64,000 nucleotides of DNA from assembly GCF_036634195.1 (NCBI RefSeq), contig NZ_JAZIFY010000001.1, positions 5,838,501-5,902,500 of the forward strand, read 5' to 3'. The position numbers and the translations under genes were made by a program. Below are positions 17,377 to 25,383 of this stretch, in pieces. Source of the stretch: Streptomyces sp. P9-A4. GTDB lineage: Bacteria > Actinomycetota > Actinomycetes > Streptomycetales > Streptomycetaceae. Under the pieces are notes generated by a model that did not search any database, had not been told where the DNA came from, and saw only the letters and a list, made by a program, of their open reading frames with translations. Positions within the stretch are counted from its first letter, which is position 1. Each line of letters opens with the position of its first letter.

Positions 17377-18344
17377 GGCGTCGGCCTGTACGTCGTGGTG
17401 TCGAGCCTGTCCGTCGTGGTGTCGAGGCGGACTTCCGTTCCGCCGTCCGGGCCGTCGTGGACCGCCAGCTCGGCACCGATCAGCAGGGCCCGCTCCCGCA
17501 TGCCCATGAGGCCCGCGCCGTCGGGCGTCCGGCCGATCCCACGGCCGTCGTCCCTGACCAGGAGGCCGACCCCGCCGTGGGGGAGGCGGCGCAGATACAG
17601 GTCCACCTGGGTCGCCGCAGCGTGGCGCGCCGCGTTCGTCAGGCCCTCCTGGGCCACCCGGTAGATCACCAGCTCCGTCCCTTCGTCGAGTTCCGGCAGA
17701 CCCGGCTCGATGCGCGCCCGCACCGTCACCGCGCGGGTCGAGAACTCCGAGGCCAGCGACCTGAGCGCGCTGTGCAGCCCCAGCTCCTCCAGCACCCCCG
17801 GGCGCAGCCGGCGCGCGATGCGGCGGATCTCCTCAAGCCCGGCCCGTGTCGTCTCCTGCGCCTGGTGGAGCTCGGACCGCAGCTCCACGGGCGCGTGGTC
17901 CGCCGTGTGCCTCAGCTGGAGCAGTACGGCCGTCAGGGTCTGGCCGACCTCGTCGTGCAGCTCCCGCGCGATGCGCCGGCGCTCCTCCTCCTGCGCCGAG
18001 AGCGCCCGCGCGGTGCTGGCGGCCCGCTCGGCTTCGAGCCGGTCGAGCATCGTGTTGAACGTACGGGTCAGGGCGGCGATCTCGCCGTGCCCGGACACCT
18101 CCGGGCGTCGGCCGGGCCGCCGGAGGTCCGCCGTCCGCATCGCCCGGGTGAGGCGCTGGAGCGGGGCGAGCGCGACCCGGAGGAGGAAGCCGTTGGCGAG
18201 GAGCATCGCGACCAGGCCCGCCACGAGCACGAGCGCCTCACCGAGGAGGACGGGCGTGGAGACCGTCACCGGGCCGAACAGCAGCAGGACTGCCACGACC
18301 AGGACCGAGGCGTTGAGCAGGAAGATGCGCCAGTACAGCGACAC
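17373..18344 (-). CDS. Sensor histidine kinase (NarL-partner type)
   Basis: The 323-residue membrane kinase starts at GTG 18344, fixed by AGGAGG 5 nt upstream. Two N-terminal membrane helices (FLLNASVLVVAVLLLFG and EALVLVAGLVAMLLANGFLL) leave almost no extracellular loop, which suggests that it senses the membrane itself or a membrane partner. Then come a HAMP-like segment, a HisKA_3 dimerisation domain with phospho-His in RRIARELHDEVGQ, and an HATPase with N box (NAARHA) and G boxes (DDGRGIG, GLMGMRERA). It phosphorylates the overlapping response regulator. Confidence 0.93.
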   Translation of the reverse strand: MSLYWRIFLLNASVLVVAVLLLFGPVTVSTPVLLGEALVLVAGLVAMLLANGFLLRVALAPLQRLTRAMRTADLRRPGRRPEVSGHGEIAALTRTFNTMLDRLEAERAASTARALSAQEEERRRIARELHDEVGQTLTAVLLQLRHTADHAPVELRSELHQAQETTRAGLEEIRRIARRLRPGVLEELGLHSALRSLASEFSTRAVTVRARIEPGLPELDEGTELVIYRVAQEGLTNAARHAAATQVDLYLRRLPHGGVGLLVRDDGRGIGRTPDGAGLMGMRERALLIGAELAVHDGPDGGTEVRLDTTTDRLDTTTYRPTP

Positions 18345-18512
18345 CGCGCCTCCTCTCCCGTCGCGCCCGCACCTGTCGACGCCTGCTCCCATGGGCCCTG
18401 CCGGGCCTCTGACCTGCGGAGGGATCCAGGTCCCCCGTCCATCCTGACCAGCTTCACGGGGTCCTGTCCATCCGTGCCGACACCCATGTTCCGGCGCTCC
18501 CGGCGGATGACA

Positions 18513-18596
18513 CCATGGCCCGCGCACCTCGACCATCCATGGCCGTCCAGGATCACTCACGACCGGCCATGGCCGCTCTCGATCACCCCTGATCAC
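18513..18596. repeat. 30-bp imperfect direct repeats in the kinase/khtT intergenic region
   Basis: CCATGGCC occurs at 18513, 18537 and 18567, and GATCAC at 18551, 18581 and 18591. From 18537 the pattern repeats with a 30-bp period, close to three helical turns. It lies in the 279-bp divergent space between the kinase and the antiporter subunit gene and could be a regulator-binding array; no protein can be assigned. Confidence 0.5.
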
Positions 18597-18623
18597 CTGA
18601 GACCCATTGGAGGCGACGGGCCT

Positions 18624-19109
18624 GTGCCTGCTCCGCGGATGAGAACGACACCCCTGCCCGGCATCGGAGTGCAGTACGACTTCACCACCCGGGAGCACCG
18701 CCATCTGTCGGTGATCGCCCACCGCGACGGCACCCGGACCGTGAACGTGTACCGGGGCGACGACCCCGACGCCTGTGCGCAGTCCCTGCACCTCACGGAG
18801 GCCGAGACGGCCTCGCTGATCGACGCGCTGCTGCCCACGCACCACAGCGCGAACGTCCTGCACACCACCGACCTGGGGCTCGTCGCCGAACGCATCGAGC
18901 TCTCCGCGCACTCGTACTGGAACGGGCGCCTGCTCGGCGACACCCGGATGCGGACCGAGGCGGGTGCCTCCGTCGTCGCCGTACTGCGCCGCTCCGGGGC
19001 GATACCGTCCCCGACGCCCGCCTTCCGGTTCGCCGGCGGCGACACGCTCATCGTCATCGGCACCCGCGAGGGCGTCGACGCGGCCGCCGCGATCCTCGGT
19101 CAGGAGTGA
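18624..19109 (+). CDS. Antiporter regulatory subunit (KhtT-like, TrkA-C domain)
   Basis: The protein has 161 residues. The N-terminal half (LPGIGVQYDFTTREHRHLSVIAHRDGTRTVNVYR) and the C-terminal TrkA-C/RCK-C domain ending in FAGGDTLIVIGTREGVDAAAAIL are characteristic of cytoplasmic subunits that gate K+/H+ antiporters, in Bacillus through pH and nucleotide ligands. GTG 18624 is chosen because GGAGG lies 10 nt before it. The in-frame ATG 18639 has no usable ribosome-binding site and would drop five residues. The antiporter gene follows 7 bp downstream, so they form one operon and presumably one complex at the inner face of the membrane. Confidence 0.88.
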   Translation: MPAPRMRTTPLPGIGVQYDFTTREHRHLSVIAHRDGTRTVNVYRGDDPDACAQSLHLTEAETASLIDALLPTHHSANVLHTTDLGLVAERIELSAHSYWNGRLLGDTRMRTEAGASVVAVLRRSGAIPSPTPAFRFAGGDTLIVIGTREGVDAAAAILGQE

Positions 19110-19116
19110 GGGCCCT

Positions 19117-20382
19117 GTGCATTCCGCGGTCTTCCTGATCGAATTCGGCGCCATCATCCTCGGACTCGGCCTGCTCGGGCGTCTCGCCGGCCGGTTCCGC
19201 TTCTCCCCGATCCCGCTCTACCTCCTCGCGGGACTCGCCTTCGGCAAGGGCGGCCTGCTGCCGCTCGGCGCCAGCGAGGAGTTCGTCGCCATCGGCGCCG
19301 AGATCGGCGTCATACTCCTGCTCCTCATGCTCGGCCTCGAATACACGGCGAGCGACCTCGTCTCCAACCTCAAGACCCAGTACCCCGCGGGACTCGTCGA
19401 CTTCAGCCTCAACGCCCTGCCCGGCGCTGCCGCCGCGCTGCTTCTCGGCTGGGGACCCGTCGGAGCCGTCGTCCTCGCCGGCGTCACCTGGATCTCCTCC
19501 TCAGGAGTCATCGCCAAGGTCCTCGGCGACCTCGGGCGGCTGGGCAACCGCGAGACCCCGGTGATCCTCAGCATCCTGGTCCTCGAAGACCTCGCCATGG
19601 CCGTCTACCTGCCCATCATCACCGCCCTGCTCGCCGGGGTGGGCCTCGCGGCCGGCAGCGCGACCCTCGCCATCGCCCTGGGCGTGGCGGGCGCGGTGCT
19701 CTTCGTCGCCGTCCGCTACGGCAGGCTGATCTCCCGCTTCGTCTCCAGCGACGACCCGGAGAAGCTGCTGCTCGTCGTCCTCGGGCTGACCCTGCTGGTC
19801 GCCGGTGTGGCCCAGCAGCTCCAGGTCTCCGCCGCCGTCGGCGCCTTCCTCGTCGGCATCGCGCTCTCCGGGGAGGTCGCCGAGGGCGCCCACGCCCTGC
19901 TGAGCCCCCTGCGGGATCTGTTCGCCGCGGTGTTCTTCGTCTTCTTCGGTCTGCACACCGACCCGGCCAGCATTCCCCCGGTGATCCTCCCGGCGTTCGC
20001 GCTGGCCGTCGTCACCGCGCTGACGAAGATCGCCACCGGCTACTGGGCCGCCCGCCGGGCCGGTATCGGCGTCAAGGGACGCTGGAGGGCGGGCGGCACC
20101 CTGGTGGCGCGCGGCGAGTTCTCGATCGTCATCGCCGGGCTCGCCGTCTCCGCCGGGGTGCAGCCCCAGCTGGGGCCGTTCGCCACCGCCTACGTCCTGG
20201 TCCTCGTGGTGATCGGGCCGCTCACCGCCCGCTTCACCGAACCGGTCGCCGCGTACGTCAGCCGGCTCCGGACCCCCGCCTCCCCGGTGGACGCACCGGC
20301 GTCCGAGGCGGCTCGCGGGGCCGACGTACCGGCTGCCGGGCCCGAGGCACGCGACACGGAGTCAGCCCCCGACCGGGTGTGA
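19117..20382 (+). CDS. Cation/proton antiporter (CPA2, KhtU/KefB-like)
   Basis: The 421-residue protein has about 12 membrane helices, beginning FLIEFGAIILGLGLLGRLAGRF, with the CPA2 features LLLLMLGLEYTASDL and LVLEDLAMAVYLPI (acidic residues of the ion path). There is no fused RCK domain; that role falls to the KhtT-like subunit immediately upstream. The last 40 or so residues are Ala/Pro-rich and likely disordered. GTG 19117 follows GAGGG. It should export K+ or Na+ in exchange for protons under control of its partner. Confidence 0.92.
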   Translation: MHSAVFLIEFGAIILGLGLLGRLAGRFRFSPIPLYLLAGLAFGKGGLLPLGASEEFVAIGAEIGVILLLLMLGLEYTASDLVSNLKTQYPAGLVDFSLNALPGAAAALLLGWGPVGAVVLAGVTWISSSGVIAKVLGDLGRLGNRETPVILSILVLEDLAMAVYLPIITALLAGVGLAAGSATLAIALGVAGAVLFVAVRYGRLISRFVSSDDPEKLLLVVLGLTLLVAGVAQQLQVSAAVGAFLVGIALSGEVAEGAHALLSPLRDLFAAVFFVFFGLHTDPASIPPVILPAFALAVVTALTKIATGYWAARRAGIGVKGRWRAGGTLVARGEFSIVIAGLAVSAGVQPQLGPFATAYVLVLVVIGPLTARFTEPVAAYVSRLRTPASPVDAPASEAARGADVPAAGPEARDTESAPDRV

Positions 20383-20454
20383 GGGCGTCGCCCCACGGCG
20401 CCGGTTCCGCCGTTCAGTACGATGGGCTGCTGTTCTGACGCGGAGGAGGGCGAG

Positions 20455-20859
20455 ATGACCGAACGGGACGACATCGGGGCGGAGTCCTCCCCGCCCAGGC
20501 GCGGTCAGGGGCAACTGGAGGCACAGGTGCTCGCCGCGCTCCGTGCGGCGTCCGAGCCGGTGCCGGTGGCATGGGTACGGGAACGCCTCGGCGGCGGCCT
20601 CGCCTACACCACCGTCATCACCATCCTCACCCGTCTCCGGGCGAAGGGCGCCGTCGAACGCGAGCGCGCCGGCCGGTCCTTCCGCTGGACGGCGGTCGGC
20701 GACGAGGCCGGGCTCGCCGCCCTGCGGATGCGGAAGGTGCTGGACGCGGAGGCGGACCGACAGGCGGTCCTGGCCCGGTTCGTCACCGGCCTTTCGCCGA
20801 ACGAAGAGCGACTGCTTCGTGAACTGCTCGCCAGGAACGCCGAGGACGAGGAAGGCTAG
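20455..20859 (+). CDS. BlaI/MecI-family repressor
   Basis: The 134-residue winged-helix protein (AQVLAALRAASEPVPVAWVRERLGGGLAYTTVITILTRLRAKGAVERERAGRSFRW) has a short C-terminal dimerisation helix, as in BlaI. A strong GGAGGAGGG precedes ATG 20455. Its stop is 5 bp before an M56 metallopeptidase gene, the classic BlaI-BlaR1-type pair. The partner lacks a penicillin-binding sensor domain, so the inducing signal is unknown. It probably autoregulates this two-gene operon. Confidence 0.93.
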   Translation: MTERDDIGAESSPPRRGQGQLEAQVLAALRAASEPVPVAWVRERLGGGLAYTTVITILTRLRAKGAVERERAGRSFRWTAVGDEAGLAALRMRKVLDAEADRQAVLARFVTGLSPNEERLLRELLARNAEDEEG

Positions 20860-20864
20860 CCTCC

Positions 20865-21800
20865 ATGGGAGTCTTCGTCTTCCTTCCCCTGGTCCTTCCG
20901 CTCACCGCGTGGCCGGTCGCCCGCCTCGCCGAACAGCGGCTCCATCCCCGTACCGCGACCCGGCTGCTCGCCGTCGTCGCCGGTGTCTCCGCCGTGTGCA
21001 GCACGCTCTGCCTCGGCCTGCTGATGATCGTGGGCACCGCCCAACTCCCCGGAAATCCGCTCCCCGACAGCTGGTCGGACCCGGACGTGCGGGCGGCCCT
21101 GCCGTACGACGAGATCGCCGGCCGCGCCGCCATCCCCGTCCTGCTCGCCGTCCTCGTCTCCGGCGGCGCGGCGGCCTGGCGCCAGCTGCGGGTACGCCGC
21201 CGGGCCGCGGGCGCGCTCGCCGGGCTGCCGCCGACCTCCGTCGCCGTGCTGCCGGACCGCACCCCGTACGCGTACGCGCTGCCCGGCCGGCGGGGCCGGG
21301 TCGTCGTCAGCACCGGCATGCTCACCGGGCTCGGCTCGGACGAGCGCCGGGCCCTCTTCGCCCATGAGCGGGCCCATCTGGCCGCGCGTCACCACCGGCA
21401 CCTGCTGACGGTCCATCTCGCGGCACGCGCGAACCCGTTCCTGCGGCCGCTGCGCACCGCCGTCTCCTACACCGTCGAACGCTGGGCCGACGAGGACGCC
21501 GCCGCCGAGGTCGGCAGCCGTCGCGCCGTCGCCCGCGCCATCGGCAAGGCGGCCCTGCTGGCCCCGCGCGCACCGGCCGCCACGCTCCCGGCCCTGGCCG
21601 GGGCGGGGCCGGTGCCCCGAAGGGTGGCGGCCCTGATGCGCCCGGCCCCGGTCGGCCGCGCCTGGCCCCCGGCGTGCACGGCCGTCGGCCTGGCCACCTG
21701 GGGGGCGGCCGTCGGCGCGACCGTGTCGGCACTGTCCTCGGCGAACTCGGCGGTCATGCTTTTCCTGGTGCTCCGCGGAGTCGCGGCGCCGGTGCAGTAG
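20865..21800 (+). CDS. M56-family membrane metallopeptidase
   Basis: The 311-residue protein has N-terminal membrane helices (FVFLPLVLPLTAW, LLAVVAGVSAVCSTLCLGLLMI), a further one near residues 88-100, and a C-terminal helix pair. The zinc motif HERAH (His 167-171) lies in a cytoplasmic domain, and ERWADEDAA supplies the third ligand region (Glu/Asp). It resembles the protease part of BlaR1/MecR1 without the extracellular sensor, and it would cleave or inactivate the co-encoded BlaI-like repressor. Its stop codon lies in the base of the following hairpin. Confidence 0.9.
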   Translation: MGVFVFLPLVLPLTAWPVARLAEQRLHPRTATRLLAVVAGVSAVCSTLCLGLLMIVGTAQLPGNPLPDSWSDPDVRAALPYDEIAGRAAIPVLLAVLVSGGAAAWRQLRVRRRAAGALAGLPPTSVAVLPDRTPYAYALPGRRGRVVVSTGMLTGLGSDERRALFAHERAHLAARHHRHLLTVHLAARANPFLRPLRTAVSYTVERWADEDAAAEVGSRRAVARAIGKAALLAPRAPAATLPALAGAGPVPRRVAALMRPAPVGRAWPPACTAVGLATWGAAVGATVSALSSANSAVMLFLVLRGVAAPVQ

Positions 21801-21836
21801 GGGGTACGGGCCCGCACCCGCGGGCCCGTACCCCCT
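21799..21836. terminator. Perfect 16-17-bp hairpin between convergent genes
   Basis: Bases 21800-21815 (GGGGGTACGGGCCCGC) pair completely with 21820-21835 around an ACCC loop, with an extra A-T pair at the base. The stem includes part of the M56 stop codon and lies 15 bp from the terB-like stop: a bidirectional terminator. Confidence 0.85.
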
Positions 21837-21850
21837 GCGGACTCCGACCG

Positions 21851-22306
21851 TCAGAGGTCGAACTCGTGCGGCGGCAGGTCCAGCGTGAAGCACGCCTCGC
21901 GGACCACGGCCTGCTCCGTCTTGTCGAAGTCGCCGTCGGCGCCGCCGATGACGATGCCGATCTGGATGACCGCGCGGGCCTCCGCCGGCTTCTTCTTCGC
22001 CTTCGCGATCTCCTGGAGCACGCTGACCTTGCCGAAGTCGAAGTCGGCGGTCAGCTTGTTCAGGTTGTCGTCGAAGCGGCGCTGAAGGTCGATCGCGTCG
22101 AAGTTCTGCAGCACTTCGTTGCTCGCGATGAGCTGGGCGACCCGACGGCGCTCGGCGGGGTCGATGGTGCCGTCGGCGGCGGCGACCAGCGCGCACATGG
22201 CCATGCTCGCGTCCCGGAACGCGCCGCTCTTCAGGTCGTTCTTCTTCGCCACCAGCTGGGTCTGCATCGTCGATGCGGATTCCCTGATGCGGTCCCACAG
22301 GGCCAT
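21851..22306 (-). CDS. TerB-family tellurite-resistance-like protein
   Basis: The 151-residue all-helical cytoplasmic protein has the TerB pattern AMCALVAAADGTIDPAERRRVAQLI and a matching second acidic hairpin GGADGDFDKTEQAVVREAC, both potential metal-binding loops. CTGGAG precedes ATG 22306. TerB-like proteins act in tellurium/stress and phage-related chemical-defence networks, but this copy is not next to other ter genes. A small inverted repeat lies just upstream at 22331. The specific role is unknown. Confidence 0.9.
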   Translation of the reverse strand: MALWDRIRESASTMQTQLVAKKNDLKSGAFRDASMAMCALVAAADGTIDPAERRRVAQLIASNEVLQNFDAIDLQRRFDDNLNKLTADFDFGKVSVLQEIAKAKKKPAEARAVIQIGIVIGGADGDFDKTEQAVVREACFTLDLPPHEFDL

Positions 22307-22330
22307 GAACAACTCCAGACGTCGATTAAC

Positions 22331-22348
22331 TTCTACGATCCTGTAGAA
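22331..22348. promoter_or_regulatory. Inverted repeat upstream of the terB-like gene
   Basis: TTCTAC-gatcct-GTAGAA is a perfect 6-bp dyad with a 6-bp spacer, ending 24 bp before the terB-like ATG in an AT-richer patch. It could be an operator or part of the promoter. Confidence 0.4.
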
Positions 22349-22430
22349 CGTAGCAGCGCGCCGTGGGGTTCCCGGGAAACGTGAGCCGTCCGCGTCGTGG
22401 AGTTCCCGGTTCCTGTGCCCGATGGAGAAA

Positions 22431-22461
22431 CGTGACATTGTACGATGCTCCTCCGTGACAT
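22431..22461 (+). promoter_or_regulatory. Direct repeat flanking a -10-like box before the GntR gene
   Basis: CGTGACAT occurs at 22431-22438 and 22454-22461, 23 bp apart (about two helical turns). Between them lies TTGTACGAT, containing a -10-like TACGAT (22441-22446). This looks like a regulated start site for the GntR gene, whose ATG is 15 bp beyond the second copy. Confidence 0.4.
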
Positions 22462-22476
22462 CTCGGAGGACGCACG

Positions 22477-23166
22477 ATGGGTGACCTGAAACAGTACGGC
22501 CTCGTCAGAGCCCAGGAGCGGCTCCGCGACCAGGTCGGGCACGCCCTGCGTGCCGCGCTCATCGCCGGCGAACTGCGCCCCGGCCAGGTCTACTCGGCCC
22601 CCGGACTCGCGAGCGACCTCGGTGTCTCCGCCACCCCGGTCCGCGAGGCCATGCTCGACCTGGCGCGGGAGGGCCTGGTCGAGCCCGTCCGCAACAAGGG
22701 CTTCCGCATCACCGAGGTCAGCGAGCGGGACCTCGACCAGTTCACCGAGCTGCGCACCCTCATCGAGGTCCCCACCATCGGCCGCGTCACCGAGAAGGCC
22801 GACCGCGAGCAGCTGGAGGCGCTGCGGCCGGTCGCCGAGGAGATCGTGTCCCACGCCCGGGACCACGACCTCATCGGCTATCTGGAGGCGGACCGCCGCT
22901 TCCACCTGGCGCTGCTCGCCCTCTCCGGGAACGACCGCCTGGTGGAGACGGTGGGTGACCTGCGCAAGCGGTCCCGTCTCTACGGTCTGACCGGTCTCGA
23001 CGAGGCCGGCAAGCTCGTCTCCTCCGCCGAGGAGCACGTCGAGCTGCTCGACCTGATGATCGCCGGCGACGCACGGGGCGCCGAGGCGTGCATGCGACGC
23101 CACCTGGGCCACGTACGGTCGCTGTGGGCCGACGCCCGCGACGAACCGGTCGGCCGCAAGGACTGA
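22477..23166 (+). CDS. GntR-family regulator (FadR/FCD subfamily)
   Basis: The 229-residue protein has an N-terminal GntR winged helix (AALIAGELRPGQVYSAPGLASDLGVSATPVREAMLDLAREGLVEPVRNKGFRITEV) and a C-terminal FCD all-helical ligand domain. The FCD metal-site pattern is visible (DRRFHLALL, HVELLDLMIAGDA, RRHLGHVRSL histidines). Such proteins usually repress amino-acid or organic-acid catabolic genes in response to a carboxylate. TCGGAGGA precedes ATG 22477. The co-oriented PLP aminotransferase gene lies 168 bp downstream and is a plausible target, though it appears to have its own promoter. Confidence 0.93.
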   Translation: MGDLKQYGLVRAQERLRDQVGHALRAALIAGELRPGQVYSAPGLASDLGVSATPVREAMLDLAREGLVEPVRNKGFRITEVSERDLDQFTELRTLIEVPTIGRVTEKADREQLEALRPVAEEIVSHARDHDLIGYLEADRRFHLALLALSGNDRLVETVGDLRKRSRLYGLTGLDEAGKLVSSAEEHVELLDLMIAGDARGAEACMRRHLGHVRSLWADARDEPVGRKD

Positions 23167-23199
23167 AGGGGCCGACCCGAGAAGCGACGGACGGGCGGC

Positions 23200-23250
23200 G
23201 GAAGGCCGACGGAAGGCCGACGGAAGGCCGACGGAAGGCCGACGGAAGGG
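23200..23250. repeat. 11-bp tandem repeat
   Basis: Four perfect head-to-tail copies of GGAAGGCCGAC (23200-23243) are followed by a partial fifth. The array sits between the gntR stop and the aminotransferase promoter. The period is not a multiple of three and the units have no spacers, so this is a simple minisatellite. Confidence 0.85.
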
Positions 23251-23300
23251 TCGGTTCCGCGAGGGTCAACTCGCCCTGTCGCGGCGGGAGCCGGTCCTCC

Positions 23301-23328
23301 TGGACAGGCTCCCGCGGCTCTATATGCT
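23301..23328 (+). promoter_or_regulatory. Candidate promoter giving a leaderless aminotransferase mRNA
   Basis: TGGACA (23301-23306) and TATGCT (23323-23328) are 16 bp apart, which would place the transcription start at or within a base of the ATG at 23335. There is no Shine-Dalgarno sequence upstream. The dyad GCTGA...TCAGC around the start codon could be an operator. Confidence 0.5.
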
Positions 23329-23334
23329 GACAGC

Positions 23335-24561
23335 ATGCTTTCAGCCGACTCCGTGCGCGCGGACGCCACCGCCCCCGTCTCCTCCGTGCCCGCGCCGGCC
23401 ACCGCGGCCCGGCTGGGCAACGTCGGTTCGTCGCCGGTACGGGAGATCCTGGCGCTGACCGCCAGGCCCGAGGTCATCTCCTTCGCGGGCGGTCTGCCGG
23501 CGCCCGAGCTGTTCGACGTCGAGGGCATCCGTGCCGCGTACGACCGGGTCCTGACGGAGAGCCCGCGGTCCGCGCTCCAGTACTCGACGACCGAGGGCGA
23601 CCCGGAGCTGCGAACGGCCGTCGCCGCCCGGCTCACCGCGCGAGGCCTGCCCACCGAGGCCGACGACCTGCTCGTCACCACCGGTTCGCAGCAGGCGCTC
23701 ACCCTCCTCACCACCGCTCTCGTCGAGCCGGGTGCCGTCGTCCTCGTCGAGGACCCCTGCTACCTCGCGGCCCTTCAGACCTTCGGCTTCGCCGGGGCCC
23801 GCGTCGTCCCCGTGCCCACCGACGACGACGGCATCGTCCCCGAGGCACTGGAGGAGATCGCGGCCCGCGAGAAGGCCACCCTCCTCTACATCGTCCCCAC
23901 CTTCCAGAACCCCACGGGCCGCACCCTTCCCGCCGAGCGACGCCACGCCGTCGCCGAGGCCGCCGCGCGGCACGGGTTCTGGATCGTCGAGGACGACCCG
24001 TACGGCGAGCTGCGGTACGAAGGCGAGCGCGCGCCCTGCATCGCCGCCGACCCGGTGGCCGCCGACCGCACCGTCCTGCTCGGCTCCTTCTCCAAGGTGA
24101 TGGCCCCCGGCCTCCGGCTCGGCTACCTGCGCGCCCCCGCCGGACTGCGCCGCGCCTGTGTGATCGCCAAGCAGGCCGCCGACCTGCACACCTCGACCAT
24201 CGACCAGGCCGCGGCGGCGCGTTATCTGCGCGACAGCGACCTCGACGCGCATGTCGCGGTGATCCGGGCCGCGTACCGGGAGCGCCGGGACGCGATGCTC
24301 GGCGGTCTGCCGGGCGCGCTGCCCGAGGGCAGCCGGTGGAACAGGCCGGAGGGCGGCATGTTCATCTGGGCGACCCTGCCCACGGGCCACGACGCGACCG
24401 CGCTCCTGCGGACCGCGATCGGCCACGAGGTGGCGTACGTCCCGGGGGCGCCGTTCTTCTGCGGCGAGCCGGACCGGGGGGCGATGCGGCTCTCGTTCAC
24501 CACGCACTCGGCCGACGAGATCAGAGAAGGCCTCCGGCGGCTGGCCAAGAGCTTCGCGTAG
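23335..24561 (+). CDS. PLP-dependent aminotransferase (class I/II, 2-aminoadipate type)
   Basis: This 408-residue fold-type I enzyme resembles LysN/Aro8-type broad-specificity aminotransferases. It has EVISFAGGLPAPELF at the N-terminus, TTGSQQAL for phosphate binding, PTFQNPTGR, EDDPYGELRY (Asp to the pyridine N) and SFSKVMAPGLRLGY with the Schiff-base Lys at about 254. It probably transfers amino groups between an aromatic, branched-chain or 2-aminoadipate substrate and 2-oxoglutarate. There is no fused GntR/MocR domain, but a separate GntR gene precedes it. No ribosome-binding site is present; a promoter placed to start at the ATG suggests leaderless translation. Confidence 0.92.
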   Translation: MLSADSVRADATAPVSSVPAPATAARLGNVGSSPVREILALTARPEVISFAGGLPAPELFDVEGIRAAYDRVLTESPRSALQYSTTEGDPELRTAVAARLTARGLPTEADDLLVTTGSQQALTLLTTALVEPGAVVLVEDPCYLAALQTFGFAGARVVPVPTDDDGIVPEALEEIAAREKATLLYIVPTFQNPTGRTLPAERRHAVAEAAARHGFWIVEDDPYGELRYEGERAPCIAADPVAADRTVLLGSFSKVMAPGLRLGYLRAPAGLRRACVIAKQAADLHTSTIDQAAAARYLRDSDLDAHVAVIRAAYRERRDAMLGGLPGALPEGSRWNRPEGGMFIWATLPTGHDATALLRTAIGHEVAYVPGAPFFCGEPDRGAMRLSFTTHSADEIREGLRRLAKSFA

Positions 24562-24571
24562 CGTGATGGTC

Positions 24572-24721
24572 ATGAACGCGACGGCCGACGCGCGCGCCGT
24601 CGTGCACCGGGGCGTCGGTCACGAGGATCATGTGGCGACGCCGAAGGTGCCGCACAGGACGAACGCCGACGTGGCGGCGCTGCCGGCCGACGGCATCCGG
24701 AACCGGGGGACGACACCGTGA
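24572..24721 (+). CDS. Possible small ORF coupled to the DUF1707 gene
   Basis: ATG 24572 opens 49 codons (MNATADARAVVHRGVGHEDH...) whose TGA overlaps the GTG of the next gene (GTGA at 24718-24721), an arrangement typical of translational coupling. There is no clear ribosome-binding site, the composition is ordinary, and I recognise no family. It could be a real leader peptide or an accident in high-GC DNA. Confidence 0.3.
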   Translation: MNATADARAVVHRGVGHEDHVATPKVPHRTNADVAALPADGIRNRGTTP

Positions 24722-25284
24722 CACAGAACGAACTGGACATCCGCGCCTCGGACCAGGAACGGTTCGCGGCGGAGGAGCGCCTGCGGGCCGCCGTGGAGAA
24801 CGGCCGGCTCACGCTGGAGGAGCTCGCGCCCCGGCTCGACGAGGTGCACGCCTCGCGCACCCGGGGCGAACTGGAGACCGCCTGCCGCGGTCTGCCCCGG
24901 CCGGGTCCCCGTGACACGCTCGTGGTGGACCGCGCCCCGACCTCCCGCGGCTTCGTGGCGGGGATCTTCGGCGGCTTCGAGCGCAAGGGCCACTGGGTCG
25001 TACCGCCCCGGATGACGCTCTGGTCGATGTGGGGCGGCGGCAAACTCGACCTGACCGAGGCGCGCTTCAGTAGCCAGGACACCGAGATCCGCGCCGTCGC
25101 CCTCTGGGGCGGCACCCGGATCGTGGTCCCGGAGGACGTCGACGTCGAGGTCCGGGGCCTCGGGCTCTTCGGCGTCTTCGACAAGCGCGCGGCGAACAAG
25201 GTCGGCACGGCGGGCACACCGCGGGTCGTCATCAAGGGCCTGGCCCTCTTCGGCGCGGTGGTGACCCGCACGAAGAAGAAGTGA
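24718..25284 (+). CDS. DUF1707 domain protein with LiaF-like C-terminal region
   Basis: The 188-residue protein has an N-terminal DUF1707 (IRASDQERFAAEERLRAAVENGRLTLEELAPRLDEVHASRTRGELE, residues 7-52) and a C-terminal beta-rich segment with the repeated pattern GG(G/T)-(K/R)-(L/I)-(D/V). That pattern is seen in LiaF-like proteins and suggests a role at the cell envelope. No transmembrane helix is evident, although many relatives carry one between the two parts. GTG 24718 follows GGGGGA. Its function in actinomycetes is not established. Confidence 0.85.
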   Translation: MTQNELDIRASDQERFAAEERLRAAVENGRLTLEELAPRLDEVHASRTRGELETACRGLPRPGPRDTLVVDRAPTSRGFVAGIFGGFERKGHWVVPPRMTLWSMWGGGKLDLTEARFSSQDTEIRAVALWGGTRIVVPEDVDVEVRGLGLFGVFDKRAANKVGTAGTPRVVIKGLALFGAVVTRTKKK

Positions 25285-25383
25285 ACCACCGGCTCCGGCC
25301 GGTCCGGCAGCTCCCGGAGACCGCCCCGTCATCACCTCGTGTCGTTGTTGGGCCGAACGGGTGAGGAGCGGGAGGATGGGGGC

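Noticed and set aside
23200..23250. 11-bp repeats considered as a CRISPR array
   Set aside because: The units are too short, directly abutting and without spacers, and no cas gene is present.
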